64,000 nt of DNA from Candidatus Colinaster equi. Lineage in GTDB: Bacteria > Bacillota > Clostridia > Lachnospirales > Lachnospiraceae. This document shows, one piece after another, positions 17,103-26,052 of this stretch. Numbering within the stretch: position 1 is the first letter of the stretch; the number at the start of each line of letters is the position of its first letter. The stretch lies in the NCBI GenBank assembly GCA_018064425.1, contig JAGHVF010000007.1, forward strand, positions 1-64,000, read 5' to 3'. The position numbers and the translations under genes are program-made. The notes under the pieces were generated by a model. That model saw only the letters and a list, made by a program, of their open reading frames with translations. It ran no database searches and had not been told where the DNA came from.

Positions 17103-18725
17103 ATGAAAAAAATTAAGGAAATCTTGAAGAAAATAGCGGGTTTTGCGAAAAATCATAAGAAACTTGTAATTATACTTACCATTGTACTTGTGATTGTGCT
17201 TTTGATAGTATCCGCAATAGTAAAGACAACAAAGGCCGCAAAAGAAATGCTTAATCCGTCGGTGGAGACACAGGTGTTGGAGAAGAAGGATATTGCCGAT
17301 ACCGTATCGGTGACAGGAAAGATTGTCAGCTCTGATACCAGAGAGGTGGTTGTAAGTTCGGCAAGCGGATTGACAATTGCTTCAATAGATGTTGTGCTCG
17401 GCGATGTTGTTAAGGCGGGCGATGTTATTGCAACATTTGATACTACCGATGTTGAGAAGGACCTTGCAGATGCCAAAACATCATATAATGAGTCCGTTTC
17501 ACAGGCAGCAATAGGAGTGGATAATTCAGCGAGAAATTTGCAGGATTCTCAGATTGATGCAACGGTAGATGCGGGTAGAAATAATGAAGATGTTGATCTT
17601 CTTCAGAGAATATATGATACCAAGGTCGGCGAATATAATGAAGCTGACAGAGTATATAACGAGGCATATGATACATTCAATGACCATTATTCCGAGGATG
17701 ATTACTATGATTTGCAGGATGAGATATTGGATGCAAAAGAAGCTCACGATGAAGAACGTGTTAAGGAATTGGAAGAGGAATTTAGCACAATATCAAGTGC
17801 AAAAAATGGCTTAGACAGTGCATATTCGTCATTGCAGGCGGCACAGAGTGCTATGGAAAGCGCTGAGAGTAATCTTAAGAGTGCAAAGGAAAACAGAGAT
17901 GATTCGTTACGCAAGAATGCATCAAGCGTGGCATCTGCATCCAATTCACTTAAGTCTTCCAATTTGTCGGCGTCGACAGCAGGAATGGCTGATGGAAAAA
18001 ATGTCCGTAATTTGGAGGCACAATTGGAGGACTGTACCGTTAAATCACCGATTGACGGTGTGATTACCGCTATAGGATATAAAGTGGGTGAGAAATATAA
18101 GGGTGAAGCACTTATTACGGTAGAGAACGGAACAGCTTATGAGATTAGTGCCAATGTTGATGAGTATGATATCAATAAGGTGCAGGTTGGTCAGAGAGTA
18201 GTATTTAAGACAAATGCTACTGGTGATGAAGAACTTGAAGGTGAGATTACAGAGGTATCGCCGCGTGCCAATACGGTAGTAAGCGGAACAGGTTCGTTAA
18301 ACAATACCTCAACCAGTGTCGAGTATCCTGTTAAAATGAAGATTACTTCAGATATATCAGGATTGAGACTTGATATGACTGCAAAGGTAAATATCTATAT
18401 TACTGAGGTTAAGGATGTATACGCAGTTCCTACCGAGGCGTTAAATACAGATGAAGATGGTAACAGCTACATTTTGGTAAAGGAAGATGAGGCCGAGAAG
18501 AAAGCCAAAGCCAAGAATGTTGCTTACAATGATACCGCAGCCGCTATGGAATTGCTTGAGCCCGGTAGACGTATATATGTTACTGTCGGTGTTGAGGGAG
18601 ACTATTACACCGAAATTGCCGGTGAGGAATTAACGGATGGTTTGGAGGTTATTGTATCATCCAATTCCGCATTTACTGATATAGAAAATGTTATGATTTC
18701 GGCCGGACCGGCGGGAGGCATGTAA
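17103..18725 (+). CDS. Efflux membrane-fusion/adaptor protein (HlyD/MacA type), 540 aa
   Basis: An N-terminal membrane anchor (residues about 20-43) is followed by the first half of a biotinyl-lipoyl-like domain (VTGKIVSSDTREV...VVKAGDVIATFD). A long coiled-coil hairpin spans about 120-300 and is rich in Glu, Asp, Ser and Ala. The second half of the lipoyl-like domain is VKSPIDGVITAIGYKVGE, followed by beta-barrel and membrane-proximal domains. This is the architecture of adaptors that work with MacB-type ABC exporters. The coiled coil is unusually long for a Gram-positive member. First gene of a three-gene operon with the ATPase four bases downstream. Confidence 0.88.
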   Translation: MKKIKEILKKIAGFAKNHKKLVIILTIVLVIVLLIVSAIVKTTKAAKEMLNPSVETQVLEKKDIADTVSVTGKIVSSDTREVVVSSASGLTIASIDVVLGDVVKAGDVIATFDTTDVEKDLADAKTSYNESVSQAAIGVDNSARNLQDSQIDATVDAGRNNEDVDLLQRIYDTKVGEYNEADRVYNEAYDTFNDHYSEDDYYDLQDEILDAKEAHDEERVKELEEEFSTISSAKNGLDSAYSSLQAAQSAMESAESNLKSAKENRDDSLRKNASSVASASNSLKSSNLSASTAGMADGKNVRNLEAQLEDCTVKSPIDGVITAIGYKVGEKYKGEALITVENGTAYEISANVDEYDINKVQVGQRVVFKTNATGDEELEGEITEVSPRANTVVSGTGSLNNTSTSVEYPVKMKITSDISGLRLDMTAKVNIYITEVKDVYAVPTEALNTDEDGNSYILVKEDEAEKKAKAKNVAYNDTAAAMELLEPGRRIYVTVGVEGDYYTEIAGEELTDGLEVIVSSNSAFTDIENVMISAGPAGGM

Positions 18726-18728
18726 TAT

Positions 18729-19445
18729 ATGGCTAAGAAGATGATTGAAATGCGTGGCATTGTCAAACGCTTCTATATTGGTACCCCTAATGAATTGGAG
18801 GTTCTTAAGGGAATTGATTTGGATATATATGATGGCGAATTTTTGGCGATAGTAGGTGCATCCGGTTCGGGTAAATCAACATTAATGAATATCATCGGTT
18901 CGCTTGACAGAGCAACCGAAGGTAGCTATATACTTGACGGCATTGATGTTTCTGCCTGCAAGGACAGTGAACTGTCGGGTATCCGTAACAAGAAAATCGG
19001 TTTTGTTTTTCAGACATATAATTTGATTGCTAAAACCGATGCGTTGAGAAATGTTGAGATGCCGTTACTGTATGCCGGTGTGACAGCGAAAGAGAGAGTG
19101 CAAAGGAGCAGGGATTTACTTACATTGGTAGGCATGGATGACAGAATGCATCATTTGCCGGAAGAGTTGTCGGGCGGTCAAAAGCAGAGAGTGGCCATAG
19201 CGCGAGCAATGGCTAACAATCCTGCTATAATTTTGGCAGACGAACCTACGGGAGCTCTTGATTCGACAACAGGACGAATGGTAATGGATTTGTTCCATAA
19301 GCTTCATAAGGAGCAGGGAAAAACAATTGTGCTTATCACACATTCGCCCGAACTGGCGCAGGAATGCGAGCGAATCATTACAATAAAAGATGGCGAGATA
19401 ATCGGAGAAAGAGAAGGGAGCGGTAAAAATGAATCTGTTGATTGA
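18729..19445 (+). CDS. ABC transporter ATP-binding protein (MacB/LolD type), 238 aa
   Basis: Complete nucleotide-binding domain: Walker A GASGSGKST (about 40-48), Q-loop in GFVFQTYNL, signature LSGGQKQR, Walker B ILADEPTGALD and the H-loop histidine in ITHSPE. This subfamily powers mechanotransmission-type transporters that export peptides, antibiotics or lipoproteins. The 3' end overlaps the permease start by 17 bases. Confidence 0.92.
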   Translation: MAKKMIEMRGIVKRFYIGTPNELEVLKGIDLDIYDGEFLAIVGASGSGKSTLMNIIGSLDRATEGSYILDGIDVSACKDSELSGIRNKKIGFVFQTYNLIAKTDALRNVEMPLLYAGVTAKERVQRSRDLLTLVGMDDRMHHLPEELSGGQKQRVAIARAMANNPAIILADEPTGALDSTTGRMVMDLFHKLHKEQGKTIVLITHSPELAQECERIITIKDGEIIGEREGSGKNESVD

Positions 19446-20718
19446 AAACTTCCGTCTGGCTCTGTTTAGTCTGAAGGCCAACAAAATGCGAGCTTTACTT
19501 ACGATGCTCGGAATCATAATAGGTATTTCATCAGTCATTGCCATTATGACTGTAGGTAATTCGCTATCCAGCGATCTTAATCAGTCAATGTCCAATATCG
19601 GAGCAAAAGATATGGATATTATGGTGACAAACAAGCCGCAATATGATGAAAACGGTGAGGAAATATATGAATACGACAATATTCGTAAGATTAGACCGTC
19701 CGATAATATCACTGCGGATATGATAGAAGATTATTGTCAAATGTATGAGCAGGATATAATTGCGGTATCTGTTAATGAGTCGGTAGGTGCCGGTTCGATG
19801 AAAGAAAGCGGCAAATCCGCTGTGGTTAACGTCATCGGAGGTAATTACGGATATCTGTATTCTGCCAGAAAGGAACTGCTGCAGGGCAGATATTTCACGG
19901 ATAAGGAAATGAGCAACGGTGCCATGGTTGGTATGGTGTCGGATATTGTCGTTGAGAATATGTTTGATGGCAATATGCAGACTGCAATCGGAAGCAGTGT
20001 CTCGGTTGACTGCAACGGTAAAGAGTACAGTTTTACCATTGTAGGCGTATATAAATACGAAGCTGATTTGTATTCATTTGGTTCGCCGCAATCAAGGGCG
20101 AAGACACAGTCCAATCTCTATATACCGATAAGAACAGCCAAGTCGCTTAATCACTCCGACAGTTCGTACAGCGAGGCAACTGTAATTCTTGATGCGCAGG
20201 CTGATGTAGAAAAGATGATCGAGAATACAAAGGAATTCTTTAACAGTAATTATTATGAGCGTAATGATGCTTTTATGGTTGATGCTTACTCGATGTCATC
20301 GCTTCTTGACCAGTTATCGTCAATGCTTGATGCGGTAACTCTTGCAATATCTGTTATTGCGGGAATTGCATTACTTGTCGGCGGTATCGGTGTAATGAAT
20401 ATTATGATGGTTTCCATTACAGAGAGAACCAGGGAAATCGGTACAAGAAAAGCGTTGGGAGCAACAAATGCTTCCATCCGATTACAGTTTATTATTGAGG
20501 CAATTGTAATCTGTGTAATCGGAGGTATCATCGGAATGATATTTGGTATTTTAATGGGAGCAGTGGCGGCCAAACTCATTGAAAGCAAGCCTGTTATTTC
20601 AGGTTCGAGCATTATTTTGTCCATTACATTCTCGACTGCCATAGGTATATTCTTTGGATATTATCCGGCAAATAAGGCAGCCAAAATGGATCCGATTGAA
20701 GCATTAAGATATGAATAA
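19429..20718 (+). CDS. ABC transporter permease, MacB/FtsX type, 429 aa
   Basis: Four transmembrane helices: one near the N-terminus (ALLTMLGIIIGISSVIAIM) and three at the C-terminus (about 305-410), with a large extracellular MacB periplasmic-core-like domain between them (about 45-295). The C-terminal FtsX domain carries the typical TRTREIGTRKALGAT coupling loop and ends DPIEALRYE. Partner of the preceding ATPase and adaptor; together they form a MacAB-like exporter adapted to a single-membrane cell. Confidence 0.92.
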   Translation: MNLLIENFRLALFSLKANKMRALLTMLGIIIGISSVIAIMTVGNSLSSDLNQSMSNIGAKDMDIMVTNKPQYDENGEEIYEYDNIRKIRPSDNITADMIEDYCQMYEQDIIAVSVNESVGAGSMKESGKSAVVNVIGGNYGYLYSARKELLQGRYFTDKEMSNGAMVGMVSDIVVENMFDGNMQTAIGSSVSVDCNGKEYSFTIVGVYKYEADLYSFGSPQSRAKTQSNLYIPIRTAKSLNHSDSSYSEATVILDAQADVEKMIENTKEFFNSNYYERNDAFMVDAYSMSSLLDQLSSMLDAVTLAISVIAGIALLVGGIGVMNIMMVSITERTREIGTRKALGATNASIRLQFIIEAIVICVIGGIIGMIFGILMGAVAAKLIESKPVISGSSIILSITFSTAIGIFFGYYPANKAAKMDPIEALRYE

Positions 20719-20872
20719 TGAACAGAAACTATAAAATTAATAGAGTCTTAAGAGTTTTTGGCTATACTTAATATTGGTACGTGTGGTAAGATAGGTGACA
20801 TATCGTATTGAGATTTGGGTGAAGTATATTAAGTGATTTAAAGGCATAGTATATTTTTGAAAGGAATATTTT

Positions 20873-21889
20873 ATGATTGCAGCTTTTTTTGGTAGTTTTG
20901 CGGGAAATATTGTGTTATTTATTGTAGGCTTGTTGCTCTTAATAAAGGGCGGCGATTGGTTTGTGGATGGTGCGACAGGTATAGCGGAGCGTTTTCATGT
21001 TCCGGAGTTACTTATTGGAGCAACCGTTGTTTCCATAGGAACAACATTACCGGAAGTAATGGTATCTGCATCTTCGGCAGCTCAGGGCTTGGGTGATATG
21101 GCTTATGGTAATGCCATAGGTTCGATAATATGTAATACAGCGTTGGTAGCAGCACTGACTATAGCAATAAAGCCATCAAAGGTGGAAAGAAAGTCATTGT
21201 TCGTGCCGGTGGCATTTTTCTTCGCGGCAGCAGCAATTTATGTAGTGATTGCATATTCGTCACAGTATTTTTCAAGAACTGTCGGTATTATATTGCTGTT
21301 GATTTTTGCGGCTTATATGATTTTGAATATACGCGATGCGGTTAAAGGCAGCACAATTGTTTCAAAACAGGCTGATACGGCGGAAGAATCCGAAAGCGAA
21401 GATGACAAGAAGGTTAAGCCGATGTGGCTGGATATTCTGCTTTTGGTAGTCGGAGCGGCACTTATTACACTTGGTGCCAATCTGTTAATTGATAACGGTA
21501 CAGCCATTGCTTCGTATTTGGGAGTGCCGAATTCGGTAATTGCACTTACGTTTGTAGCATTAGGAACTTCACTTCCTGAATTGGTTACGGCTATTACATC
21601 ACTTGCCAAAGGTCATGGAGCATTGTCACTTGGTAATATTATCGGTGCCAATCTCTTCAATCTGGTTTTGGTTAGCGGATTATCAATAACAATCGCACCA
21701 TTTTCTATACCGGCCGGAAAGACGATTGGTGGAATAAATGCCTCACTTGTTATGGATATGCCTATTATGCTTGCCGTAATGCTTATTATGACAGTTCCGA
21801 CTTTGTTGCGTGGCAAATTGAGTCGTGTACAGGGAATTTTGCTGCTTGCAATATATGCAGGTTTTTGCGCATTTCAATTCGTTATGTAG
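20873..21889 (+). CDS. Calcium/sodium antiporter (CaCA family), 338 aa
   Basis: About ten transmembrane helices with the two inverted alpha-repeats of this family: GATVVSIGTTLPEVMVS near residues 47-63 and ALTFVALGTSLPELVTA near 223-239, each holding the ion-binding glutamate, joined by a charged loop (about 160-180, ESESEDDKK). It exchanges Ca2+ for Na+ or H+ across the membrane. AAAGGAA precedes the ATG. The 150 bases upstream are AT-rich leader sequence with no clear riboswitch. Confidence 0.9.
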   Translation: MIAAFFGSFAGNIVLFIVGLLLLIKGGDWFVDGATGIAERFHVPELLIGATVVSIGTTLPEVMVSASSAAQGLGDMAYGNAIGSIICNTALVAALTIAIKPSKVERKSLFVPVAFFFAAAAIYVVIAYSSQYFSRTVGIILLLIFAAYMILNIRDAVKGSTIVSKQADTAEESESEDDKKVKPMWLDILLLVVGAALITLGANLLIDNGTAIASYLGVPNSVIALTFVALGTSLPELVTAITSLAKGHGALSLGNIIGANLFNLVLVSGLSITIAPFSIPAGKTIGGINASLVMDMPIMLAVMLIMTVPTLLRGKLSRVQGILLLAIYAGFCAFQFVM

Positions 21890-21938
21890 GTTAGTAGATT
21901 AGTAGGTTAGGGGTAAGCAATATATTATATGTATCATA

Positions 21939-21961
21939 AAGTGACCTAATCAGAGTCACTT
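21939..21961. promoter_or_regulatory. Hairpin/operator-like inverted repeat before proC
   Basis: AAGTGAC and GTCACTT, 9 bases apart, end only a few bases before the proC ribosome site, so the element could block it or bind a regulator. Confidence 0.35.
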
Positions 21962-21975
21962 GGAAAGAGGTTGAT

Positions 21976-22767
21976 ATGAAGATTGGTTTTATTGGAATGG
22001 GAAATATGGCACAAGCAATAGCTGCCGGATTTATATATAGTGAGAAAATGGACGGTGCCGATGTGTATGCTTATGCACCGCATCAGGACAAGCTTAAGGC
22101 AAATGCCGGAAAGATAGGATTCGTGCCTGCACCGACACCTAAAGCTTTGGTACAAAGCGTTGATACAGTAATAATTGCATGCAAACCTTATCAGATTGAA
22201 GATGTTTTAAAAGAAGTGAAGGATGACCTGAAAGGAAAAGCACTTGTGTCAATTGCTGCAGGATGGGTCTTTGACACATATCACGATATCCTTGGAGATG
22301 AAGTGAGAGTACAATGTATTATGCCTAATACACCGGCGATGGTAGGAGAAGGTGTACTGTTGTTTGAACAGAATAATTCACTTACTGATGAAGAGCGTGG
22401 TGAGATTATTGATTTGTTTGGCTCATTGGGACTTGTTGAAGAATTGTCAACAGAACTTATGGGCATCGGTGGAGCGGTATCAGGTTGCGGCCCGGCATTT
22501 ATGGATCTTGTAATGGAAGCATATGCTGATGCAGCTGTAAAATACGGCATTCCAAGAACACTTGCATATAAGCTTATTGCGCAGACGATGCTTGGTAGTG
22601 CCAAACTTCAATTGGAAAGCGGTACACATCCGGCAGTACTTAAGGATGCAGTTTGTTCTCCAAACGGTACTACAATACGAGGTGTCGCAGCACTTGAGCG
22701 CAACGGTTTTAGATATGCATGTATCGATTCGATTGATGAAATAATGAAGATGAAAAACGGTAAGTGA
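21976..22767 (+). CDS. proC: Pyrroline-5-carboxylate reductase, 263 aa
   Basis: Final step of proline synthesis: reduces pyrroline-5-carboxylate with NAD(P)H. The Rossmann motif GFIGMGNMAQAIAAG opens the protein, VQCIMPNTPAMVGEG is the mid motif, and the dimerisation domain holds SGCGPAF and the family signature around DAVCSPNGTTIRGVAALE. Full length. AAAGAGG lies upstream. It stands alone; a repeat array follows it. Confidence 0.94.
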   Translation: MKIGFIGMGNMAQAIAAGFIYSEKMDGADVYAYAPHQDKLKANAGKIGFVPAPTPKALVQSVDTVIIACKPYQIEDVLKEVKDDLKGKALVSIAAGWVFDTYHDILGDEVRVQCIMPNTPAMVGEGVLLFEQNNSLTDEERGEIIDLFGSLGLVEELSTELMGIGGAVSGCGPAFMDLVMEAYADAAVKYGIPRTLAYKLIAQTMLGSAKLQLESGTHPAVLKDAVCSPNGTTIRGVAALERNGFRYACIDSIDEIMKMKNGK

Positions 22768-22788
22768 TTTTTATCGGTTCAATGGGGA

Positions 22789-22870
22789 GTACGACGTGGA
22801 ATATAGTAGCGCGGTGGCTAATATTTGTAGCGCGGTGGCTAATATTTGTAGCACGATGACTATTATATAA
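22789..22870 (+). repeat. 21-bp tandem repeat array
   Basis: Two exact copies of a 21-base unit beginning GTAGCGCGGTGGC (22806-22826 and 22827-22847), a third diverged copy (from 22848) and a more diverged partial copy before them (22789-22805). The unit is 7 codons long but the region has no supported reading frame. It lies between proC and the next gene. Confidence 0.85.
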
Positions 22871-22878
22871 GGAGCGCG

Positions 22879-22935
22879 ATGGGGGAAAAGAGATTTTTTG
22901 AGGATGATGTAGGATATATTTATGGGAACCTTTGA
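22879..22935 (+). CDS. Possible 18-aa upstream ORF (leader peptide)
   Basis: An ATG with a strong AAGGAG site four bases upstream opens an 18-codon frame (MGEKRFFED...) that stops at 22935, 14 bases inside the next gene in another frame. It is the best ribosome site in this interval, so ribosomes probably start here and couple to the weaker start at 22922. No similarity seen. Confidence 0.35.
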   Translation: MGEKRFFEDDVGYIYGNL

Positions 22936-24100
22936 GAATAAGCGCGTGATTGTGCACAATTCACGCGGAAGAAAGAATAAGCGCAGAAGAATAAGACAAA
23001 TTAGACTTAAAATTGCGCTGTTGGCATTGGCTGTGTTTGCTATAGGTGTAGCAATATGGGCAATAGCTGTTTCGGGTAAGACAAAAATAGATTTGAGAGA
23101 GCAAACCGAATTTGTAATAGAAGGATATAACGGTAGTGGCTCAATACGAGCAGTTACGGAAGCTACCCCCGGATATGAAGGGTTTTATACGACGGTAGCT
23201 GTAGAATTTGACAAGAAATCCGATTTGTCAAACGGCGAGTCGGTTACTGCAACTTATACATACGACAAGGAAATGGCAAAAGAATTGGGACTGAGAGTTA
23301 AGGCTCGTCCTGTTGTTACTAAGATAGAAAATTTGCCGGATTGTAAAGAATACTCGGTCGATGAAATATTTGCCAATGTAGATGTTGCAATGGAAGGAAT
23401 GTCGCCGCTTGTGACTGCAGAACTTATTAATAATAATACTGCGGATGGCATGGACTTAATTGAGTATTCTATTTCCGATGAGAAAGAGTATTATTCCAAT
23501 GGCGATGTTATTACTTTGCAGGCTACTATGGATGAAGAACTGATGCGCCTGAATGCGGTTAGTTTTGCCGGAGGCGGTAATACGCTGACAAAGGAATATG
23601 TCGTTGAGTCGTCGGAAGAATATATTATGTCGGCTGATGAATTGCCAAGTGAGCTGCTTGCAGAGATGAAACAAAAAGGAGCCTCTATGTTTACGAGCGG
23701 TTCCGGTGATGCAAATGAGTTTGGACTTCGAATATTCAGTGATGCGGGCTTGAGGTATGATACGGATTCTGCCGGTAAGTATACATTCAGATGGAATGCT
23801 CCAACATATATTTCAGCGTATTTTGCACATGTTTCGGATGAACACTTAGGTGAAAACGGCACTCACATCAATGATGTGAAGCTGGTATATGATGTGACAA
23901 TAAGCCAGTCAAACGGGGAGTCGGTATCGTCCGAGGCGGTAGTTTGCTTTAGGGATATAGTAAAGCATGCCGATGGAACTGTGGAAGTGAATTTTGATGA
24001 AGGTAAAATAGTATCCTGCTCACGCAGAGATGGACAGATTAAGAATATTGTTTCATCCAAGAATGATGAGACCTATACTTCAAACAAAATAGAAAAGTAG
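22922..24100 (+). CDS. Membrane-anchored extracellular protein, 392 aa, function unknown
   Basis: A very basic N-terminus (RGRKNKRRRIRQIR) and one membrane helix (about residues 29-51) anchor an extracellular part. The segment just after it, a motif near FVIEGYNGSGS, resembles that in zinc-ribbon membrane proteins such as the one at 28462, and beta-rich repeats follow, but here there is no zinc ribbon. The rest (about 60-392) is acidic and probably Ig-like. The ATG has only a weak ribosome site and overlaps the upstream 18-aa ORF. A strong terminator follows. Confidence 0.7.
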   Translation: MGTFENKRVIVHNSRGRKNKRRRIRQIRLKIALLALAVFAIGVAIWAIAVSGKTKIDLREQTEFVIEGYNGSGSIRAVTEATPGYEGFYTTVAVEFDKKSDLSNGESVTATYTYDKEMAKELGLRVKARPVVTKIENLPDCKEYSVDEIFANVDVAMEGMSPLVTAELINNNTADGMDLIEYSISDEKEYYSNGDVITLQATMDEELMRLNAVSFAGGGNTLTKEYVVESSEEYIMSADELPSELLAEMKQKGASMFTSGSGDANEFGLRIFSDAGLRYDTDSAGKYTFRWNAPTYISAYFAHVSDEHLGENGTHINDVKLVYDVTISQSNGESVSSEAVVCFRDIVKHADGTVEVNFDEGKIVSCSRRDGQIKNIVSSKNDETYTSNKIEK

Positions 24101-24124
24101 CAAGACCGAAGAATAGCGAAATAT

Positions 24125-24180
24125 AAAAAAGGTGTGGATGGAAATCTCGGGTAACCTCGAAAACCGTCCACACCTTTTTA
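24125..24180. terminator. Bidirectional terminator between converging genes
   Basis: AAAAAGGTGTGGA pairs with TCCACACCTTTTT with a small inner hairpin in the loop. The A-run on one side and T-run on the other serve the membrane protein gene (+) and the PPi-PFK gene (-). Confidence 0.9.
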
Positions 24181-24196
24181 ATTTATAAATGTATGA

Positions 24197-25855
24197 TTAG
24201 TTTTTCTCAAGAGCAAGTGTCTTTGTTGTAATGTCGCATACTTCAGCAGGTCCGTAATACTGGATAGCACCCGGATATGTGAATGATGTCTCAACAGCCC
24301 ACTTTTCTCTGTTTGCTTCGAAGAACTTGAATGGCTTGCCATCAAGCTCAACAAGAGCCTTTCTGATAACAGGCTTATCTTCACCGTTTCTTCTTTCCAT
24401 GTTCATCATCTTTGTGATTGGCATACCACCTGCAACCCACTCATCAGCAGGCTTAGAGATGTTAGATACCTTTGAAAGATATCCTGTATAGCCGTAAGAG
24501 ATAAGCATGAATGCATTGTAACCAAGTGAGTAGCAGTAATCTGCATCAAAGTTAGAAGGGAATGCACATCTTCCTTCATAACCGAAGAAGTGATGCTGTG
24601 CACCAAACTTACCCTTGTATGTGCCTGCTGCCTTTCTCTTAGCGAGTTCTTCCTTAACCATCTCTGAGAAGAGCTTCTCTGACTCGATAAGTGATACCTG
24701 TACGTTACCGTGAGGATCTCTCTCAAGGAAGAGCTGCTGCTGTACGAACTGAGGAAGAATGTCAAATACAGCAAATGACTCAGCTGTAAGACCAGCCTTG
24801 ATGAAGTTGTACTTTGCATCCCAGTTAGGAAGAGCATTGAACTCATCTGTCTTCTTACCTGCAAGAAGTTCGTTAATCTCAGCAATAAGCTTAGAGAATT
24901 CAGGAACGAATTCAACGATACCTTCAGGGATAATAGCGACACCGAAGTTCTCTCCGTTATTACCACGCTTCTCAACAGAATCAGCGATATAGTTTGTAAT
25001 CTGAGCAAGTGACATCTTCTTTGCTGCAACTTCCTCACCGATAAGGCAGATGTTTGGCTGTGTCTCAAGAGCACACTCAAGTGCTACGTGAGAAGCACTA
25101 CGACCCATTACCTTAACGAAATGCCAATACTTCTTTGCTGAATTAGCATCTCTTTCGATGTTACCGATAAGCTCTGAATATGTCTTTGTTGCTGTATCAA
25201 AACCGAATGAAGCTTCGATATCTTCGTTCTTAAGGTCACCGTCGATTGTCTTAGGACATCCGATTACCTGAACACCTGTGCCTTCAGCTGCCATATACTC
25301 TGCAAGAGTTGCAGCGTTAGTGTTGGAATCATCACCACCGATGATTACGATGGCTGTAAGACCGTTCTCTTTAGCGTTCTTTGCAACGATTTCGAACTGT
25401 TCTTTTGTCTCAAGCTTTGTTCTGCCTGAACCGATGATATCGAAACCACCTGTGTTTCTGTATGCATCGATGAATTTGTCATCAAATGTTACGTAATCGT
25501 TCTTAAGAAGTCCGTCCGGGCCGCCCTTGAAACCATAGAGTACGTTGTCCTTGTTTGCAGCCTTAAGAGCATCATAAAGACCTGTGATTACGTTGTGTCC
25601 GCCGGGAGCCTGACCACCTGAAAGGATAACACCTACAACCTGCTTCTTAGCGGCTGCTGTATTCTGTCCCTTTTCGAATGTAATCTCCGGCTTACCATAT
25701 GTGTTAGGGAAAAGAGCTTTAATCTTATCCTGATCTGCTACACTCTGAGTTGCGCTTCCTTCTTTTACGCAAATTTCTGCGATACCGTTACGAAGCATGC
25801 CCGGAAGCTTGGGAGCATACTGGTATCTTGCTGTTTGAAGTGGTGAAAGATTCAT
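24197..25855 (-). CDS. pfp: Diphosphate--fructose-6-phosphate 1-phosphotransferase, 552 aa
   Basis: Glycolytic enzyme phosphorylating fructose 6-phosphate with pyrophosphate instead of ATP, and reversible. The long form (about 550 aa) with ILSGGQAPGGHN, IIGGDDSNTNA (the GGDD aspartate that excludes ATP), PKTIDGDL (lysine typical of the PPi type) and MGRSASHVALE. The 3' part has the substrate-binding region around FGYEGR. AAGGAGT before the ATG supports the start. It is divergent from glycogen phosphorylase, linking glycogen use to PPi-based glycolysis. Codon choice is more biased than in the neighbours, fitting strong expression. Confidence 0.93.
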   Translation of the reverse strand: MNLSPLQTARYQYAPKLPGMLRNGIAEICVKEGSATQSVADQDKIKALFPNTYGKPEITFEKGQNTAAAKKQVVGVILSGGQAPGGHNVITGLYDALKAANKDNVLYGFKGGPDGLLKNDYVTFDDKFIDAYRNTGGFDIIGSGRTKLETKEQFEIVAKNAKENGLTAIVIIGGDDSNTNAATLAEYMAAEGTGVQVIGCPKTIDGDLKNEDIEASFGFDTATKTYSELIGNIERDANSAKKYWHFVKVMGRSASHVALECALETQPNICLIGEEVAAKKMSLAQITNYIADSVEKRGNNGENFGVAIIPEGIVEFVPEFSKLIAEINELLAGKKTDEFNALPNWDAKYNFIKAGLTAESFAVFDILPQFVQQQLFLERDPHGNVQVSLIESEKLFSEMVKEELAKRKAAGTYKGKFGAQHHFFGYEGRCAFPSNFDADYCYSLGYNAFMLISYGYTGYLSKVSNISKPADEWVAGGMPITKMMNMERRNGEDKPVIRKALVELDGKPFKFFEANREKWAVETSFTYPGAIQYYGPAEVCDITTKTLALEKN

Positions 25856-25885
25856 ATTTCTACTCCTTAAATATATATATTTGTT

Positions 25886-25914
25886 ACACTAGAATGCTAT
25901 GCTATTTTAATCAA
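25886..25914 (-). promoter_or_regulatory. Candidate promoter of the PPi-PFK gene
   Basis: On the minus strand TTGATT, a 17-base spacer, then TAGTGT, about 31 bases before the gene. The -10 match is weak. Confidence 0.35.
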
Positions 25915-25964
25915 AAAGTAAATAGCTTTTGAGTATTTTTTATGACTTTCTTCAGATTAATAGT

Positions 25965-25992
25965 GTGACGAAGGCAATTTTCGTGTTATAGT
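25965..25992 (+). promoter_or_regulatory. Candidate promoter of glycogen phosphorylase
   Basis: GTGACG, a 16-base spacer, then TATAGT, about 60 bases before the ATG. Confidence 0.35.
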
Positions 25993-26052
25993 AGTAAATA
26001 GTGGGCATATAATGTGCGTAAAGTGTGTAAAGCATAATAACAGGAGGTTAAC

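Noticed and set aside
22789..22870. Possible CRISPR array
   Set aside because: The units are contiguous 21-mers with no spacers between them, so this is a tandem repeat, not an array.
24406..25080. 224-aa open frame in another minus-strand frame
   Set aside because: Lies inside the PPi-PFK gene, is almost all Leu/Ser/Arg and has no known motif.
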